From Panorpa germanica (Eukaryota; Arthropoda; Insecta; Mecoptera; Panorpidae): a stretch of DNA of 64,000 nucleotides. The notes beneath the pieces were generated by a model. That model ran no database searches. It saw nothing but the letters and a program-made list of their open reading frames with translations, and had not been told where the DNA came from. Within the stretch, counting starts at the first letter, position 1. The number at the start of each line of letters is the position of its first letter. The position numbers and the translations under genes were made by a program. Shown in pieces: positions 59,327 through 64,000 of the stretch. The stretch spans positions 3,596,001-3,660,000 of the forward strand of contig OY783221.1 of assembly GCA_963678705.1 (NCBI GenBank), given 5' to 3'.

Positions 59327-60734
59327 AAAATCAGTCATCTGATAATAAACAATCGGCTTTATGTAAAATGATTTTCGTAAATTCATTGTTAAAACAAAAC
59401 ATTATGTACTATTAATATATATGTATCTTGGAGTGTATATATGACAGTACCTACTTATTATTTTTCATTATACCATATATAACGTTTTGTTGATTCGACT
59501 TGAGAGACTTTAATAATATACTTAAGCAAAACAGATTATGTTACGAAATTGTTAGACAAATATACATTTAAAAAATCACTGGATGTCATTTATGACAAGC
59601 ATTTGTTATTATTTATTATAAATATTTACTTCCTCTCAACAAACAAATGTAGTATGAACTGTTTATTTATGTTATAGATACGTGTTTGCGTAAAATGATA
59701 TGTAAATGCTATATAACAATGTAAATGGAATGCGAATTCAGAGTTTTTATCATAGCATGAACCTCCAACCACTAAACTATCATTGCCACTAATTTTTCCT
59801 TAGTTTTAGGAGAGTATATAGATACAAAAAATCAAATATACATTTTGTTACGGCGTATTTTTACCTCTATAACATAACATTATATTAAAATGTAAATGTA
59901 TTTTTTAAAAAAACATAACGTATTAGTTTTTATATGTATGATTAAAACAAAATAATATTATATTGAAACTTTTTTATCATTCATTTTTTATGAAATTTTC
60001 TTTTTCATTATTTGTTTTATCCTCAGTCTATTCATGATGCTCTCCCCAGAACTACCAATGTTGACAGTTTTCATAGTAGTATCCATTTTAATGTGCATCA
60101 CACCGCTGCCTATAAAACATCCCGCTAGACACACATATTATGATATAACATATGCTATATACTCCATTTAATACCAGCTAACTTTTCATATGATATGATA
60201 CATTATAGTTGCACAGTTGCATTAACGAATATGTAACTATTCCATGAATTGCAATTTGTACTTATTTTATTATTAATCTATAATATAAATTGATTACATT
60301 GCTATACACGTTTATACTACATACATGCAATTTAATGTTTAACTGCAAAATCATGAACAGAAATCATGCAAAGCCAAGTGGCTACTTTGGAACATGGCAT
60401 GTAATATATTAGATACGTTCAACCGTGTTCTGAATACAAAATGAACTAAAAGTTCGTTTGAATTTGTTTTCTAGTATTTGATAATATTTACGATCGTATG
60501 TACCGTTAGTCAATACATTTTATATTTAGAAATTCAAATAAATTAGGTTACTTTATGAGAGATAGATGAAATTTTCAATACAAAAGGGTTGCATTTTTTA
60601 AATCTTTTATAATTAGAGTCTAAAGTAGGTTCGCATAGATATCTAATATACTAGATCTTACTGATCTGCATGGTGCAAGCATCCAACTAGCAGATTGGGT
60701 TATTTTAGTGTTTGTTTTGTAAGCTTAGAACAAG
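59327..60734. other. non-coding DNA, nothing recognised
   Basis: AT-rich without recognised elements. Confidence 0.45.
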
Positions 60735-61430
60735 CTTTTTTTTATTTTAAAGTTTGAGGCGATTCCAACAACAAGGTTATATTCGCCTGAAGTTAATTTA
60801 TTTTAATTAAATTGGTTTATTACATTTATATCATTAAGGAATTCCAGCACTTTTTTATCTTTTTCTGTTTTGTTCTTTGCGTTTGATATTGTGGGTAGGT
60901 TACTAGTAGATCATGAACTGTTATTTGAGTCTGACAGTTGCTGTACTGCAGCTGTATCTCGTATGTCCTGTTCTTAGTCTAAAGATGGTTTTTTCGAATT
61001 GTCTATTGCTTTGATAAGAAGTTTCCAACTTGTTTGTATTTTACTTAATTATTCTCAATTTGTTGCTACTTATTTGCGTCCAGCACTGGTTTTGAATTTG
61101 CCTCATACCCTTTTTATACCATTCTATTAAATCTACGTGTAATATGTCAGACACTGGAATTCCTTCTATAGCAGCCAACTTGGCAGCTTCATCTGCTGAC
61201 TCGTTCACCGATATAAGACAATGACCAGGTATCCACAGGTATATTTGTAACGATAGGGTTGCTTTTTGCATTTCTATTATTATTAGTGATAGCTATTATA
61301 GCACTATGTGAGTCCTTGCATATTATAACGTTTTTCAAGTTTTTATTTATAATATTATACTCTATTGAAAAGCTTATTGCCAAAGAGCAAGCTTTAGAAG
61401 AAGAAATTGAGAAGTAGAGAAATTAGCCAT
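60735..61430 (-). pseudogene. RNase H-type non-LTR retrotransposon ORF2 3' end with A-rich tail
   Basis: On the minus strand: KACSLAISFSIEYN, NVIICKDSHSAIIAI (RNase H block with the conserved Asp), a frameshift, LWIPGHCLISVNESADEAAK (the second RNase H block, residues GH, NE, AD, AAK), then EKTIFRLRTGHTRYS, ITVHDLLVTYPQYQ and KKCWNSL near the C-terminus. These follow the order RNase H, LRTGHTRxxH, and the C-terminal His/Cys segment of RNase H-carrying non-LTR elements; the Cys residues are lost here. The 3' end has an A-rich tail (60735-60747 on the complement). Its last 65 bases match the half-LINE at 39437-39505, so both belong to one family. Inactive: at least three frame breaks and stops. 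Confidence 0.75.
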
Positions 61431-62436
61431 TAGAAATTACTTCGTAGCAAGCTAGCAAGTGTGAAACATCAGTGCTAGACAATTTCTACCTGATATACAA
61501 TCAATTTGAAATCATTCGATTGTCATATATTTACCAGATATAGGTATAACAATTGTATAAAAAATTGAAGGGAAAAGAACCGCTAAAATATTTATAGAAG
61601 TGAATCCAGACAAAGAAAGACAAAGAATTGGGTGAAGTGAAAAGAACAAGTGGATAGATATGGCGAATTGGAAGAGGAATGAAATGAAATCATAAAGGAC
61701 GCCAGTGCTCTACATGATAAAGATGAAAAGCAATAATTATTGCCACATTTTTGGTCAGTACAATTTTCTTAGACCATCCTGTACCAAAATAAAAGACAAA
61801 GTTCTTTCATTTTTTATAGCTCCTACACAGTTAGTACAACTCCGCAACCTATTTAGTTTTGAAACAAAGAATATTTTCAAAAATATTATCATTCAAATAA
61901 GGAAACAGCAATTCAAAAGTTATTTGACAATTTCAGTAGAAAGATTTAAGATAAAATAGTCTAGACAAGATGTAGTTTTTATTACAATATCAAACTATTT
62001 GAGTGCTTGTACATCGAATTGCAGATAAAACGTATTGTAAAATGACTGTAAGAGACAATTTAACTAAATTGTCGAACATCGAGAATAATATTATTTTATA
62101 TCTCTACAATGTTTCGCTATATACATGTACGAATGACTTGAGTACTTAAATGGTTCAAATTAAATTGTTTAAATTGCGAGAAGTTAACTTGTTAAATGTA
62201 TTTTGTCCTTAATATTACAGAGGATAAATTAAGTGCTGAAATTAATGAAACACTATTACAATAAAAAATGTAAACTGTATACTATTACATAACAGTAAAC
62301 TAGACAAAATACTAATTACAGAATTAAACGCCCATACATTTCAATAAAGTTCATAAATAAGTTTAATAAAAATGTTGAGTTTTTATCGAGCTTAAGCAAA
62401 CTATTGTTTCTATGGAAATAGTGAGAATAACCGGTA
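61431..62436. other. non-coding DNA with weak retroelement-like text
   Basis: At 61610-61730 the translation in mixed frames (KRTxxWIDMANWKR, EIIKDASALHD) vaguely resembles the RW-DD-W tail of some endonuclease/reverse-transcriptase proteins. This is too weak to call. Confidence 0.3.
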
Positions 62437-62500
62437 TAGTTCAATTTACGAGAGTTCGCCGGAGGATCACGTTTAAAACAATATGATTCATATAAATGTG
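62437..62500 (+). mobile_element. MITE-B, solo 5' end
   Basis: TAGTTCAATTTACGAGAGTT followed by CGCCGGAGGATCACGTTTAA matches the MITE-B left terminal repeat and adjoining bases. It is preceded by TA; the rest of the element is missing. Confidence 0.6.
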
Positions 62501-64000
62501 CGATTAGAAGAATTACCTTAACCTTTAACTGTGTCAGAAAGCTTTTTTTCATTTTGAAATGATGAAAACTTGATTGTTTCTAATTTTTCAATATGCCAGC
62601 ACACGAAATATATTCAGAATACACATACATACTTAAATATGGTATTATTCTACTCCACCATTATATTATGTTACACTTTACATTTTCCATAATTAAAATA
62701 CAGGCATTTAATTACCATGTAGGCGTATATATAGCGAAAACCAAATGAACTATATTTTTAGCCTTAAGGGGGTTTTCCATTATTTCCACCCTGACATGAC
62801 AGCAGAGAGCCCTTTAATTAAAGGAATATGTCATTTAAACAAGTCTGAGCCACTTTAGAACACCTCTTTCTGCACCCCATTGCTATTACTACCACTTTAT
62901 TTTATTTTATTACACATATTAAATAAACTCAATATAGTTACATGTATTTAAAAAAAGAAATTTGGTACAAAAATAGTACATAGTATATATGTACATGAAT
63001 ATGAACACATAGAAGATATTATGTTTACATTTTATATGAATGTCTCTCTGAATGAATGTCAACTAAAGTGAGCCCCACATAGGAGTAGCCCACAACTAGT
63101 CACCTGGGAACGAAATTAATTTAATAACACGTGAATGTGAAGCTGTGAAAACAGGAAGTAGTGGGAAAGGGAGGGAGTGCAATGTTGTCACAATGTATGT
63201 TGGTGTAAATGTAAAGTCAACGAAAATATGCAAATATTACCGCTAATATGTTGCATTAGTTACATGAAGCTAACAATATTTACATAATTTCAATCATTTA
63301 AGGGGGTTGTCCCGTTAAGAAATATTTTTTAATCAAGCCTAACATATTATAAGGGAACTTAGAGACTAAATGTTATAAAGGACTGTCCATACTGTTCAAA
63401 ATAAATGCTAATGAATATTAAAGTCAATATTAAAAATAAAGTTAAAAAAATAGGCAACTGATATTTCGGACAGCCTGCTTACTTATTATTTTTTAACTAT
63501 ATGCAGTTACCTAAGCGAATTATAAAACAAGCTATAATTCCACATAATATTTCGATATAATATTTTTAGATTTTCATGCACTGGAATGTTTATTTTGGTA
63601 ATTTAACTGAATAATTTAGGCCGCCCTATTTATTTAATCATAATATCTTGAATATGTAAGTTATTTCCCAGATTATAATATCGATAATTCTAAGTGGTTC
63701 AATTCGTGACCCATAAATGATTTATCCGGGTCAACAGTGGACCCCATTATTATATTTTATTATACATTATAATTTACCTGATAAAACTACACCGATCCAA
63801 GGAAAAGAAAAAAATTGTTGAGTGGTTACATTTTTCATGCAACTGATTTGAAAACGATTATAAGTTTTCAATTAAATATTTTATTAAAAAGTAAAGAGTG
63901 ACAGACAGGAATTGGAAGTGTTTGAAATGAATAAATATTAATATAAATATTATTAATAAACCCACTTGTTTTTTAATGTAATGTAAGTTTGTGTTTCATT
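62501..64000. other. non-coding DNA to the window end
   Basis: A perfect 14-base palindrome CCTTTAATTAAAGG lies at 62811-62824. GGGGG-containing phrases at 62768 and 63302 (TTAAGGGGG) recur but are too short to call a repeat. No gene. Confidence 0.45.

Noticed and set aside
61610..61730. Text resembling the RW-DD-W tail of reverse-transcriptase proteins
   Set aside because: Requires several frame changes over 100 bases; not distinguishable from chance without a profile search.

Overview
The window looks like intergenic or deep intronic DNA from a hemimetabolous-type insect genome. By eye it is strongly AT-rich, roughly 70% A+T. I find no intact protein-coding gene, rRNA or functional tRNA. 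The longest open frames (about 60 to 130 codons) are about what chance gives at this composition, and the longest one lies inside a transposon. The insect assignment is inferred from the mobile elements: two mariner transposase fossils, Jockey-like and RNase H-bearing (I/R1/LOA-like) non-LTR fossils, insect-style non-autonomous Helitrons, and TA-flanked MITEs. I cannot name the species.

Layout. 1-8.7 kb: unannotatable AT-rich DNA with two TGACGTCA sites, a CpG-dense GACGTC cluster near 3.0 kb, one copy of repeat D and two (TA)n microsatellites. 8.7-16.5 kb: first copy of repeat A, a (TG)n tract, a mariner N-terminal fossil (15.8 kb) and a copy of repeat E. 20.7-30 kb: dense in elements, with a MITE-B fragment, a complete 1,007-bp Helitron inserted in repeat E, a MITE-B copy (23.0 kb), a second repeat A (25.4 kb), a near-perfect foldback (26.9 kb), repeat D, a second MITE-B (29.4 kb) and a CAGGGTGTTC-ended MITE (29.7 kb). 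32-39 kb: two potential G-quadruplexes, a tRNA-like sequence, a tandem two-unit Helitron (35.6-37.2 kb) and an ORF1-only half-LINE (39.4 kb). 40-48.4 kb: third full MITE-B, a 467-bp foldback, more repeat D, an RNase H-type non-LTR 3' end, two (TA)n tracts and an inverted third repeat A. 53-64 kb: a palindrome, a Jockey ORF2 C-terminus, an internally deleted mariner, a CpG-rich patch, two adjacent hairpins, a second RNase H non-LTR end and a MITE-B end.

There is no operon or pathway to describe; the content is a record of transposition. The points most worth following are: (i) Helitrons carrying serial and swapped 3' terminators, one of them with a paralogous empty site inside this same window; (ii) a HAL1-like half-LINE sharing its 3' end with an ORF2-bearing relative; (iii) an apparent excess of the 8-mer TACGAGTA; and (iv) repeat A, whose copies differ by presence or loss of a nested inverted repeat. 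All counts and alignments were made by eye; coordinates of diverged elements are approximate to a few bases.
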